Notes under the pieces: generated by a model
Database searches by the model: none
What the model saw: only the letters and a program-made list of their open reading frames with translations
What the model was told of the DNA's origin: nothing
DNA from: an uncultured Phycisphaera sp.
GTDB taxonomy: Bacteria > Planctomycetota > Phycisphaerae > Phycisphaerales > SM1A02
Assembly (NCBI GenBank): GCA_937919685.1
Contig: CALFOM010000117.1
Coordinates: 1 to 37,353 of the forward strand
Direction: 5' to 3'
Length of the DNA stretch: 37,353 bases
Position numbers and translations under genes: made by a program
Part shown: positions 25,001 to 32,270 of the stretch, piece after piece
Position numbering within the stretch: position 1 is the stretch's first letter
Layout: each line of letters starts with the position of its first letter

Positions 25001-25459
25001 CGACTCGCGATCCTGCCTCTCGGAGAAGCGATGCTTGCACGCGATCTCTTCGCGCTGGCGGTGGCGGCGACAAGCCTTGATCACCGACGTCGATTGCGCC
25101 GGAGACTCGGGGTTCGAAGGGCACGAGGGGATCGATTGGAGAGGGTCTATCTGGTCCGAATCGACATCGTCGCCTTCGATCGACGCATGCGGGCGGAGAT
25201 ACCGATTCGCGACTGGCTGCTTCCGATCGTTGCTCGGATCGGAAGATTCGTTCCCGAGTCGCGTCGAGGCGATCGCGAATCCCGGGCGAGACGACTTGCG
25301 ATCGAGTCGGGGATCGATCTCGCGATGACGCAGAGCGGCGACTCCAAGGCTTATGGGCGATGGTGTTCCGTCCTCCGAAGCTGGCATGATCTGGCGACCG
25401 ATGGTCGACTTCACGAGACGCCGGTCTCGGTGCTCGCGTCGGCGTCGACGGCCGATTGA
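22064..25459 (+). CDS. Cysteine-poor relative of fused indolepyruvate:ferredoxin oxidoreductase
   Basis: The protein has 1131 residues, close to the roughly 1150 of bacterial fused indolepyruvate:ferredoxin oxidoreductases. Visible parts in that family's order are as follows. Residues 50-250 resemble the pyrimidine-binding domain (VVIAIDDPEAAS, LDIPVLEVGNLDDL). Near 295-345 is a transketolase-C-like segment (VGLVHPLDPALIERLL, RKVLVVETRPG). About 455-590 holds a reduced equivalent of the TPP domain. About 665-870 is a gamma-like domain (VHIAGVRGTSPGGAGSL, IPQGEADVLIGVDPLETLRA, VAFQRGLIPVSLEAI). About 950-1090 resembles the C-terminal DUF6537 region (DEYLARVERLYLADRGE). I see no TPP motif GDG(S/T)..N and only three cysteines in the whole protein, so the usual [4Fe-4S] sites are gone. 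It overlaps the HAD gene (ATGA). The homology is my reading of motifs, firmest in the C-terminal half; the function is unknown. Confidence 0.65.
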   Translation: MNRVLSDSSWFIHQRTASDLYNRSVLEASRRSPIVDAEVFGLAEGRALMDAAAVVLKGGLESEIDVAGLLVGVGGDFDRLLAAADDPAIARVLHRHRFAFLARRSPERRLVEAGRLAIRGAALAVIDTREIPRAVSAIGRGGDAARRGLVVIAIDDPEAASGTPGRSLFAGLDIPVLEVGNLDDLRLKIEHAARLADASDGPAAIIIDASLFRGAATISVRANRVVETVDTAAALRRRRSPRFAADRDLERLGRRLELDVAVAMPSPGERETLGIIATGLASTSVRHILEETRLTGRIPAVHVGLVHPLDPALIERLLTRTRKVLVVETRPGLLAAPVIEIAERLRRRGETVAQVAWRQVPGPGDSVIEPGDAGRPSRLIHKLRDLLLEMRPTLELSDRVNMEIGDVDEQPSIPPRPGQVGRGLLQAVRRAAVSADRTLRRIEDDTTEPMALAINGRPPAGFSGRVIAVEIVERRRLLEEAVLLAAGRDVGRPWITLIADEGWNDELDAARLLTAAIPTAGENPARVQVLEIEDDASLRRGIEAAARATYPSLLVVRRREITSVLDPDEIDRLGYAPLVRVKTRIDDACGVRPSGEPTVDPSLPRPDDVTARYRFEPIRSRFKRSFVLRVGRLLEISELVRQRNPLPAIPVPPELGIVAPTPRHRGSGRWRVHIAGVRGTSPGGAGSLISLAGRNMGFDVRLAHLPQPLSPGRTAWAQVLFTRPVREDAADTLVPSIPQGEADVLIGVDPLETLRALVSDPMLQIATPGRTSIIANTEAATEEGAISADLTVMLEAEAERRCGTSGDQVEAFSKQVLQQFGNRRLLDVVLVGVAFQRGLIPVSLEAITDAAQQLERVGFGRSGEAFRFGRLLASRPLNQRVSKLPGVEPISRRRREIVLETRLHRGATSAIWLDERIGRFLETVPGLLETEAGRIAFDDAQLAVASLFRRGGSSLVDEYLARVERLYLADRGETGRELTRLAILPLGEAMLARDLFALAVAATSLDHRRRLRRRLGVRRARGDRLERVYLVRIDIVAFDRRMRAEIPIRDWLLPIVARIGRFVPESRRGDRESRARRLAIESGIDLAMTQSGDSKAYGRWCSVLRSWHDLATDGRLHETPVSVLASASTAD

Positions 25460-25460
25460 A

Positions 25461-26651
25461 TCAGTCGTGAGCGACGGGATTCGCGCCGGACGCACGTCGC
25501 TCGTGGCGGAGTTGTCCGCAGGCCGCTGCGATGTCGCGGCCTCGGCTCGCCCGGATGTGGGCGTTGATTCCTCGATGCCTGAGTTCTTCCTGAAAACGTC
25601 GAACATCATCGGTGGCAGGCCGACGGAAGGGGAGTCCTGCGACCTCGTTGTATCGGATGAGGTTGATGTTGCATCGCAGAGACTTCGCGTGCGATGCCAG
25701 TTCTCGGGCATGCTCGACCCCGTCGTTGAATCCGCCGAGCAGGATGTACTCGATGGTGATCTCCCGTCCGGATCTCTTGAAATACTCTTGGCAAGAATCG
25801 AGGAGTTCCGGGACCGTCGAGTACTGCGCCCAGGGAATGATCTCGCGGCGAAGTTCGTCGTTGGGTGCATGCAGGCTCAAGGCGAGCGTGACCGGCAGGT
25901 CGAAGGTCGCGAAACGACGAATCGCTGCTGGAAGGCCGACGGTCGAGACGGTGATTCGACGGGCGGAGATACCGAGGCCCCATGGTGCGTGGATGCTTCT
26001 GATCGCATCGGTGACAGCAGTGAAATTCGCCAGCGGTTCGCCCATCCCCATGAAGACCACGTTGCTGAGTCGTCCGCCGTCGGGGAGGCGTCCGAGTCGC
26101 CAAGCCTGCTCCACGATTCTGCCGCGGGAAAGGTTGCCATCGAGACCGCCGAGCCCGCTGGCGCAGAAGCGGCAGCCGACCGGGCAACCGACCTGGCTCG
26201 AGAGGCAGCCGGTTCGACGATTCTCGGTCGGGATCATCACGCATTCGGTCTGCCAAGAGGGCTCGTTGCCCAGAACCGGAAGCGAGCCTTGAATCGGGGC
26301 AGCGCCCGGCTCGGGCCAGCCGAGGAGGATCTTGCTGGTGCCATCGGACGCGATCGGATGGGCGAGTTCGATGCCTTCTCCGAAACGAAGATGTTCCGAG
26401 AGGAGTTCCCGGCCTCGCTTCGACACGTCGGACATCGCCGCAGGGTCCAGAACGCCACGTTCGTAGACCCACTTCAGGACCTGGTCACCGAGGTACACCG
26501 GGAGATCGTGTTCGACCGCCCAGTCGCCCATCGACTCGGGGTCATGATCGAAGATGCTGGGTCTTGCCACCTGCCGAGGGATCATGTCTTCAATGTCCTC
26601 AACATTCTCATTGTCCTCACTCTCAGGATGTCCCGTGTTTCGATCGGTCAA
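25461..26651 (-). CDS. rlmN: 23S rRNA (A2503-C2) / tRNA (A37-C2) methyltransferase
   Basis: RlmN is a radical-SAM enzyme that methylates C2 of A2503 in 23S rRNA and A37 in some tRNAs. The protein has 396 residues. The cluster motif CPVGCRFC gives Cys156, Cys160 and Cys163. VVFMGMGEPL, LALSLHAPND and IEYILLGGFND follow. The methyl-carrying cysteine of the family is probably Cys378 (AACGQL). The start is TTG 26651, overlapping the ispH stop as TTGA; an in-frame ATG at residue 23 is an alternative. Residues 10-22 are acidic, encoded by an imperfect GAGGAC-rich repeat, and unconserved. The gene converges with the oxidoreductase-like gene, with one base between the two stop codons. Confidence 0.95.
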   Translation of the reverse strand: MTDRNTGHPESEDNENVEDIEDMIPRQVARPSIFDHDPESMGDWAVEHDLPVYLGDQVLKWVYERGVLDPAAMSDVSKRGRELLSEHLRFGEGIELAHPIASDGTSKILLGWPEPGAAPIQGSLPVLGNEPSWQTECVMIPTENRRTGCLSSQVGCPVGCRFCASGLGGLDGNLSRGRIVEQAWRLGRLPDGGRLSNVVFMGMGEPLANFTAVTDAIRSIHAPWGLGISARRITVSTVGLPAAIRRFATFDLPVTLALSLHAPNDELRREIIPWAQYSTVPELLDSCQEYFKRSGREITIEYILLGGFNDGVEHARELASHAKSLRCNINLIRYNEVAGLPFRRPATDDVRRFQEELRHRGINAHIRASRGRDIAAACGQLRHERRASGANPVAHD

Positions 26652-27706
26652 TTTGAGGCGCCAATCGTGAGGTCAACGGTTCGATGGGAGATGCCCTTGG
26701 CATCGAGAATTCGCTCCAGATCGCCGCCGGGGTCCACCGTGATGCTCCGATTCTTGGGATCCATACCCTTGGATCGCATGAGTTGCTTGAGCGACCCCGG
26801 GAGACCAAAGACGATTGTCTCGCGATCGATGTCCCGTTGCTCGACTTCACCACCGAATTGATCGATCAGATGCAGGACCAGTTCGTTGACCAGATGCTCC
26901 GGGGCGCTGGCGCCGGCGGTGATGAGTACCGTCTCGACGCCGTCGAACCACTCGTCCTGGAGCTCGCTTCGATCATCGACGAGTCGTGCCGGAGTTCCCA
27001 GGTTCTCGGCGATCTCCGTCAAGCGGAGGCTGTTGGAACTGTTTTGACTTCCGACCACCAGTACCAGATCGCATTCGGGTGCGATCGCTCGCACCGCGTT
27101 CTGTCGATTGGTCGTGGCGTAGCAGATGTCCTCGCTGGGCGGTGCCTTGATGCTCGGAATGGCCTGCTTCAGTGCCGAGATCACGGTATTCGCATCGTCC
27201 GTCGAGAGGGTCGTCTGCGTCAGATAGATCAACTTCTCCGGATCGTCGATTCGAAGACCCGCGATGTCCGCGGGCGTTTCCACGATCTGGATCGACTCTG
27301 GAGCCTCGCCGCGGGTGCCAATGACCTCCTGGTGCTGCGCATGACCGATCAGAATGATCTGCCAGCCACGCTGCGCGTAGCGAATGGCCTCCGCATGGAC
27401 CTTGGTCACGAGCGGGCAGGTGGCGTCGATGGCGACGAGTTTTCGTGCGGCGGCCTGCGCCCGAATCGCCGGACTCACGCCATGAGCGCTGAAGACCACC
27501 ACGGCATCCTCCGGCGTTTCATCGATTGTCTCTACGAAAATGACACCCTGCGCTCGGAAGCGGTCGACGACATGCCGATTATGAACGATCTCGTGATAGA
27601 CACAGATCGTCTCATCCGGGAAGAGCTTCAGCAATTCGTCGACGACGGCAATCGCCATGTTGACGCCGGCACAGAAGCCGCGGGGATTCGCGAGGATCAG
27701 TTTCAT
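26648..27706 (-). CDS. ispH: 4-hydroxy-3-methylbut-2-enyl diphosphate reductase
   Basis: IspH is the last enzyme of the MEP pathway and makes IPP and DMAPP with a [4Fe-4S] cluster. From ATG 27706 the product has 352 residues and begins MKLILANPRGFCAGV, the family's usual start; the extra 12 codons to 27742 are not conserved. Cluster ligands are Cys12, Cys97 (DATCPLVTK) and Cys195 (ICYATTNRQ). The catalytic glutamate region is TQTTLS-like and the SQNSSNS motif is present. Its stop overlaps the rlmN start. The gene is divergent from hpnC, 181 bases apart, so precursor supply and squalene formation share one intergenic region. Confidence 0.97.
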   Translation of the reverse strand: MKLILANPRGFCAGVNMAIAVVDELLKLFPDETICVYHEIVHNRHVVDRFRAQGVIFVETIDETPEDAVVVFSAHGVSPAIRAQAAARKLVAIDATCPLVTKVHAEAIRYAQRGWQIILIGHAQHQEVIGTRGEAPESIQIVETPADIAGLRIDDPEKLIYLTQTTLSTDDANTVISALKQAIPSIKAPPSEDICYATTNRQNAVRAIAPECDLVLVVGSQNSSNSLRLTEIAENLGTPARLVDDRSELQDEWFDGVETVLITAGASAPEHLVNELVLHLIDQFGGEVEQRDIDRETIVFGLPGSLKQLMRSKGMDPKNRSITVDPGGDLERILDAKGISHRTVDLTIGASN

Positions 27707-27779
27707 GGTCTCGGCTCGAATGGGACGGATGTCCGGACGCAACGGGATTGGTGAATGGTAGCAGTCCGACCCGTGATCG

Positions 27780-27816
27780 CCGCGGTTCGTGGATTCGAAC
27801 CACCTCGTAATCGCGG
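27780..27816. repeat. Imperfect hairpin between ispH and hpnC
   Basis: Outer arms ccgcg (27780-27784) and cgcgg (27812-27816) enclose an inner near-palindrome gtggattcgaaccac (27789-27803). It sits in the divergent ispH/hpnC gap. The inner part resembles a tRNA T-loop, but no cloverleaf can be built around it. It may be a regulator site or an mRNA leader structure. Confidence 0.4.
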
Positions 27817-27887
27817 TTGACGGCCCGCAAAGGGGGCGAACCCGGCTACACTCGGGGATCTACGGCGATCCCGCCGGGAACTTGCTG

Positions 27888-28874
27888 ATGGCCGACCGAC
27901 GTATCCATGAAGATCTTCTTCTCAACGGCCCCGACGCAGACCCGTCGTCTTGGTCGGCGACTACCGTGTCCGCAGCTCGAGATCGGTGCCGGCGTCTGGC
28001 ATCCTCGCGCCGCGAAAACTTCTCGGTGCTCACCCGACTCGTCCCCGCCGATGTGCGTGACGACTTCGCGGCGGTCTACGCGTTCTGCCGGACCGCGGAC
28101 GATCTCGGCGATGAGATCGGCGACCCCCACCGATCGCTCGAACTTCTGGACTGGTGGAGGTCGGAGGTCGATGCCGCCTGGGAGGGCAACCCGAGGCATT
28201 GGGTGTTTCGAGCGTTGCAGCCGACCATCGAGCGCTTCGATCTGGAGCAGGGGCCGTTCCTCGGCCTGATCTCCGCGTTCGAACAGGATCAGACCGTCAC
28301 GCGCTACGAGACTTGGGAACAATTGATCGACTACTGTCGGCGCAGCGCGGACCCCGTGGGCCGACTGGTGTTGAAACTCCTCGATGAACCGGGGTCGCCG
28401 GAGCAGTTGGAACGATCCGATGCGATCTGCACCGCGCTCCAATTGACGAATCACTGGCAGGATCTTCGTCGAGACCTGCTTGATCGAGACCGGATCTACA
28501 TTCCCACGGAGATGATCGAGATCGAGGACTTCGAGCGTCGATTCCGGGTCACCGCAAAGCAGGGCTGGGCGTCGGATGATCGATTTCTCGAAGAGTCGCG
28601 GCGACTGGTTCGAGCCTGCGTGGATCGAACCTGGCCGTTGTACACCTTCGGATCGGAACTCTCTGGTCTGCTTGGGCCTCGAGCGGCACCCGTCATCGAG
28701 GTGCTCGGCGGTGGCGGCGCAAGTGTGCTGCGGCGGATCGAAGACTGGGACTACGAGACGACCCTGAATCGACCGACCCTCGGATTGACGGGCAAGCTGA
28801 AGATCCTCGCGCGGGCCTGGTTCACAACCCGAAGTTCGCGGCGGACCGTCTCGTCCCGGGAGGCGGCGTCATGA
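27888..28874 (+). CDS. hpnC: Squalene synthase HpnC (hydroxysqualene synthase)
   Basis: HpnC converts presqualene diphosphate to hydroxysqualene in the bacterial three-enzyme route to squalene. From ATG 27888 the product has 328 residues. ORF extension to 27789 crosses the intergenic hairpin and is not conserved. The first metal-binding motif is AFCRTADDLGDEIGD (acidic pairs at about 71-77), and the second is QLTNHWQDLRRDLLDRDRIYIP, where HpnC proteins typically have a QLTNFWQDV-like sequence. The family call versus HpnD rests on these motifs and on gene order. The stop overlaps the hpnD start as ATGA. A hairpin-forming sequence lies about 75 bases upstream. Confidence 0.93.
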   Translation: MADRRIHEDLLLNGPDADPSSWSATTVSAARDRCRRLASSRRENFSVLTRLVPADVRDDFAAVYAFCRTADDLGDEIGDPHRSLELLDWWRSEVDAAWEGNPRHWVFRALQPTIERFDLEQGPFLGLISAFEQDQTVTRYETWEQLIDYCRRSADPVGRLVLKLLDEPGSPEQLERSDAICTALQLTNHWQDLRRDLLDRDRIYIPTEMIEIEDFERRFRVTAKQGWASDDRFLEESRRLVRACVDRTWPLYTFGSELSGLLGPRAAPVIEVLGGGGASVLRRIEDWDYETTLNRPTLGLTGKLKILARAWFTTRSSRRTVSSREAAS

Positions 28875-29755
28875 TGACGATGGATGCCCGGCTCACGGAG
28901 GCGTACGAGGATTGCGGTCGCATCGTCCGGCATCGGGCGAAGAACTTCTGGTACGGCCTCAGACTCACGCCGGAGCCTCGACGATCTTCGCTTTACGCGA
29001 TCTATGCGTGGATGCGACTGGTGGATGATCTGGCGGACGAGCCGAGTGTCGCGGTCGATTCGCGACGGTCCGGACTCGTCGCGTTTCGATCAAGGACGCG
29101 GGCTGCGTTCGGTGGCGAGGTCGGGGGGCCCGAGACGATCTGGCGAGCGTTCACCGATACCGTCGAGCGGTATGAATTGTCCATCGAACCTTTCGAGGCG
29201 ATGATCGACGGGCAGGAATCCGACCTCGATTGGACCCGGTGTCCAGATCGAGCGACGCTCGAACGTTTCTGCTGGCAGGCGGCCTCGACGGTCGGGCTGA
29301 TCTGCGTCCGAATCTGGGGTCACGATGGCGATCCCGAGATCGAGCGAATGGCCGCTGACCGGGGAAAGGCGCTCCAGTTGACCAATATTCTCCGCGATCT
29401 TCGCGAGGATTACGAACGCCAGCGGGTCTACCTTCCCGCCGACGAACTCGAAGCCGAGGGCCTTTCGATCGAAGAATTGCTGGCCTGGCGGGAGCCGGCT
29501 CGATGTCGACGTTTCCTCGAAGCGCAGATCGAGCACGCTGCCGCGTTCTACCGCCGTTCCAGCGGGCTCGAAAAACACATTTCCAGTGAATGCAGGGCGA
29601 CCAGTTGGGCAATGACCGAGATCTACCGTGGCCTGCTCGACCGCATTGCCCGTGATCCGCGTCGGGTGGTGAAGGAACGCGTGAGACTGGGGTCGATGCG
29701 AAAAATGTCGATCGCATGGCGAGCGAAACGGCTCGTCCGGAGCGGTGCCTCATGA
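28871..29755 (+). CDS. hpnD: Presqualene diphosphate synthase HpnD
   Basis: HpnD condenses two farnesyl diphosphates to presqualene diphosphate. The protein has 294 residues. The first Asp-rich motif is MRLVDDLADE (about 48-57). The second is LQLTNILRDLREDYERQRVYLP, a good match to phytoene/presqualene synthases. The start ATGATG overlaps the hpnC stop. ATG 28871 is used, although the second ATG three bases later would serve as well. It is coupled to hpnE downstream by ATGA. Phytoene synthase is the alternative by sequence alone, but the HpnC and HpnE neighbours favour squalene. Confidence 0.94.
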   Translation: MMTMDARLTEAYEDCGRIVRHRAKNFWYGLRLTPEPRRSSLYAIYAWMRLVDDLADEPSVAVDSRRSGLVAFRSRTRAAFGGEVGGPETIWRAFTDTVERYELSIEPFEAMIDGQESDLDWTRCPDRATLERFCWQAASTVGLICVRIWGHDGDPEIERMAADRGKALQLTNILRDLREDYERQRVYLPADELEAEGLSIEELLAWREPARCRRFLEAQIEHAAAFYRRSSGLEKHISSECRATSWAMTEIYRGLLDRIARDPRRVVKERVRLGSMRKMSIAWRAKRLVRSGAS

Positions 29756-31149
29756 GGCGTGCAGTCGTCATCGGTGGCGGGGTCGCGGGAATCGCGGCGT
29801 CGATCCGGCTCGCGGAGGCGGGGTGGAAGCCCATTCTCCTTGAGACCCGAGGAAAACTAGGCGGCCGCGCGACAAGTTTCGATGATCCGCGATCAGGCCG
29901 GGTACTCGACAACTGCCAACACGTCGTGATGGGCTGTTGTTCGAACATCATGGATCTCTATCAGCGGCTCGGCGTCGCCGATCGGATTGAATGGCATCCC
30001 GAGACCTGGTGGGCGAATCCACCGCGGCGGCCAGATCGGCTCCGTGCGTCACGTTTGCCTGCGCCAGGCCAGTTCGCCCCCGCATTCCTACGGATGAGGC
30101 TTCTCTCGACGGACACCAAAATCCTGATCGGGCAGGCGATGCTGCGGCTGATCCGGATGGGTTTTGCAGGGCGAATGGACTGGGCGAATCGTCCGTTCTC
30201 GGAGTTCCTTCTCGAGACCGGACAGTCTGAAGATGCGCGGCGGCTTTTCTGGGATCCAGTAGTCATCAGCGCCTGTAATCTTCCCTGTCATGAGGTGGCA
30301 GGAAATCACGCCATGCAGGTCTTTCAGGAGAGTTTCCTGGCTGGAGGCTGGCAGGCAACAATGGGACTTGCAACCTGCGATCTCCGTGCTCTCTACGATC
30401 CCGCGATCACCGCCGTGGAGGCGGCAGGTGGGGTGGTTCGCCTCGGAAACAGCGTGCGAGGAATCGCCTTCGACGGCATTCGCGCGAACGGCGTGGTCAC
30501 CGACGAGGGGCTCATTTCTGCCGCCGCCATCGTGAGTACCGTTCCTCCCGATCGGCTGGCGAAACTCGTCTCCAGTCCGATGAAGGCCGCCGACCCCCGA
30601 CTGGTTGATCTCCATCGATTCGAGCACAGCCCGATTCTTGGAGTGCATCTGTTCTTCGAGTCTCCCGTGCTCGTCGATGACGTGCGAACCTATCCGCACC
30701 TCGTCCTCCCGGGCAGAGCAACGCACTGGTTCTTCAACAAGGGGCGGGATGAATCCGGCCTGCATCACATTCATGCGGTGATCAGTGCCGCCAAGGACTG
30801 GATGGATCTCGACGAATCGGCCATCGCAGCCCGAGTGCTCGAGGATCTTCATTGGGCAATGCCGGGCAGTCGAGGACTCAAGCCCGTCGAGGTTCGCAGC
30901 GTGAAGGAGAAACGAGCCACGTTCCGAGCATGCCCGGGCATCGATTCGATTCGCCCTTCGGCGAGGCCCGGTGGATTCGGGGTCCCGAATCTGTTCCTCG
31001 CCGGCGATTGGTGTGACACCGGCTGGCCTGCCACGATGGAAGGCGCCGCCCGAAGTGGCTACGAGGCGGCAGCGGCGGTGACGGGCGTCGGCGGCGTGAT
31101 CGGGGACGTTCCGATCGGTTCGCTCGCTCGCTGGATGGGCCTTCGATGA
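29752..31149 (+). CDS. hpnE: Hydroxysqualene dehydroxylase HpnE (FAD-dependent)
   Basis: HpnE reduces hydroxysqualene to squalene. From ATG 29752, overlapping the hpnD stop as ATGA, the product has 465 residues. The FAD-binding Rossmann motif VVIGGGVAGIAASIRLAEAG is at the N-terminus, followed by GKLGGRATSF, typical of amine-oxidase/phytoene-desaturase proteins. The segment CQHVVMGCC is typical of HpnE. Near the C-terminus, NLFLAGDWCDTGWPATMEGA is the second FAD-contact motif with the catalytic-end signature. Length and order match hpnC-hpnD-hpnE clusters. No squalene-hopene cyclase is in the window, so the fate of the squalene (hopanoid, sterol or C30 carotenoid) is not shown. Confidence 0.94.
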   Translation: MRRAVVIGGGVAGIAASIRLAEAGWKPILLETRGKLGGRATSFDDPRSGRVLDNCQHVVMGCCSNIMDLYQRLGVADRIEWHPETWWANPPRRPDRLRASRLPAPGQFAPAFLRMRLLSTDTKILIGQAMLRLIRMGFAGRMDWANRPFSEFLLETGQSEDARRLFWDPVVISACNLPCHEVAGNHAMQVFQESFLAGGWQATMGLATCDLRALYDPAITAVEAAGGVVRLGNSVRGIAFDGIRANGVVTDEGLISAAAIVSTVPPDRLAKLVSSPMKAADPRLVDLHRFEHSPILGVHLFFESPVLVDDVRTYPHLVLPGRATHWFFNKGRDESGLHHIHAVISAAKDWMDLDESAIAARVLEDLHWAMPGSRGLKPVEVRSVKEKRATFRACPGIDSIRPSARPGGFGVPNLFLAGDWCDTGWPATMEGAARSGYEAAAAVTGVGGVIGDVPIGSLARWMGLR

Positions 31150-32264
31150 ACTTCGACGGGATCGCGGCCGACCTCGACCCCGAAGAACTGACTCGCCGTG
31201 TTCTCACGCGATGCCGGGAACTGGACTTCGCACTCGCGGGCGTCTGTGACGCACTCCCGACCTCGCACGAGGAACATGTCCGAACATGGATCACCGGGGG
31301 TCGGCACGGGACGATGGACTATCTGCAGCGGCGCATCGAGGAGCGACTCGCCCCGGAGACCTACGTTCCAGGAGCGACTTCCATCATCATGGTGGCGGAC
31401 CGATACCACGATGGCCGTCGAGATCGAGTCGATCCTTCCTCGCCCCCGCGCGGACGTATCGCTCGTTACGCCCGCGGCCGTGACTATCACAAGGTCATGA
31501 AGCGTCGTCTGGTTCGACTCGCCAAGGAACTTGGGGAGATTCTGCCGGGCCATCACTTTCGCCCCTGCGTCGACACCGCGCCACTCCTCGAACGCGAGCA
31601 CGCGATGCGGGCAGGTCTGGGGCTGGTCGGAAAGAACACGCTGCTGATCGAACCCGGCGTCGGAAGTTGGATGCTGCTCGGCGGCATTGTCTCGACCGCG
31701 AAGCTCGCGCCGACTTCGCCGCAGACCGAGGGGACCGATCCCTGTGGTACCTGCACACGGTGCATCGACGCCTGCCCGACCGATGCCATCACACCGTTCT
31801 CAGTCGACGCGACCCGGTGTCTTGCGTACACCACGATCGAGCATCGGGGTGAGATCAGCCCGGAGTTGGAGACCGCGACAGGAGACTGGTTGTTCGGGTG
31901 CGACATCTGCCAGGAGGTCTGTCCGCACGCCAATCGAAAAAAGCGGCGGCAGTCATTGCCGATCCATCCGGACTACGCGGAACGTCACTCCGACCTCGAT
32001 CTTCTGGAGGTCCTCGGCTGGAACGACGAGTCCCGTCGGCACGTGATCGAAGGCACCGCCGCCAAGCGGGCGGCGCTCGGGATGTGGAAGCGGAATGCCC
32101 TGATCTGCGCCGGGAACGTCCTTGGAGAACACGCCAACGCTCCTGGGCATGTGGAGCTGCTCGGGCGGATCAAGGAAATCGCGGGTGATTCCGACGAAGA
32201 CGCCGCGGTCCGAGGGACCGCGGCGCGGGTACTAGATCGATTATCGATGCCGGACGGTGTCTAA
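31146..32264 (+). CDS. queG: Epoxyqueuosine reductase
   Basis: QueG reduces epoxyqueuosine in tRNA to queuosine using cobalamin and two [4Fe-4S] clusters. The protein has 372 residues. The catalytic aspartate is probably Asp143 in RPCVDTAPLLER. GLGLVGKNTLLI follows. Ferredoxin-like cluster motifs are CGTCTRCIDACP (Cys200, 203, 206, 210) and the set Cys225 with CDICQEVCP (Cys252, 255, 259). The C-terminal 100 residues are HEAT-like. ATG overlaps the hpnE stop, so it is co-translated with the squalene genes, with which it shares no obvious function. It converges on the lipoprotein gene with a gap of 6 bases. Confidence 0.95.
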   Translation: MNFDGIAADLDPEELTRRVLTRCRELDFALAGVCDALPTSHEEHVRTWITGGRHGTMDYLQRRIEERLAPETYVPGATSIIMVADRYHDGRRDRVDPSSPPRGRIARYARGRDYHKVMKRRLVRLAKELGEILPGHHFRPCVDTAPLLEREHAMRAGLGLVGKNTLLIEPGVGSWMLLGGIVSTAKLAPTSPQTEGTDPCGTCTRCIDACPTDAITPFSVDATRCLAYTTIEHRGEISPELETATGDWLFGCDICQEVCPHANRKKRRQSLPIHPDYAERHSDLDLLEVLGWNDESRRHVIEGTAAKRAALGMWKRNALICAGNVLGEHANAPGHVELLGRIKEIAGDSDEDAAVRGTAARVLDRLSMPDGV

Positions 32265-32270
32265 AGGGAC

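Noticed and set aside
24824-25870. 348-residue ORF on - opposite the oxidoreductase-like gene
   Set aside because: It spans the end of that gene and of rlmN and is Ser/Arg-rich, typical of an antisense frame.
25353-26861. 502-residue ORF on + opposite rlmN and ispH
   Set aside because: It crosses the ends of three real genes and its sequence is low in recognisable structure.
26684-27754. 356-residue ORF on + opposite ispH
   Set aside because: It is a shadow of ispH, whose three cluster cysteines are all in the minus frame.
27760-27830. Possible tRNA in the ispH/hpnC gap
   Set aside because: ggttcgaatcc on the minus strand looks like a T-loop, but the T stem has a mismatch, no D arm is present and no acceptor stem can be paired.
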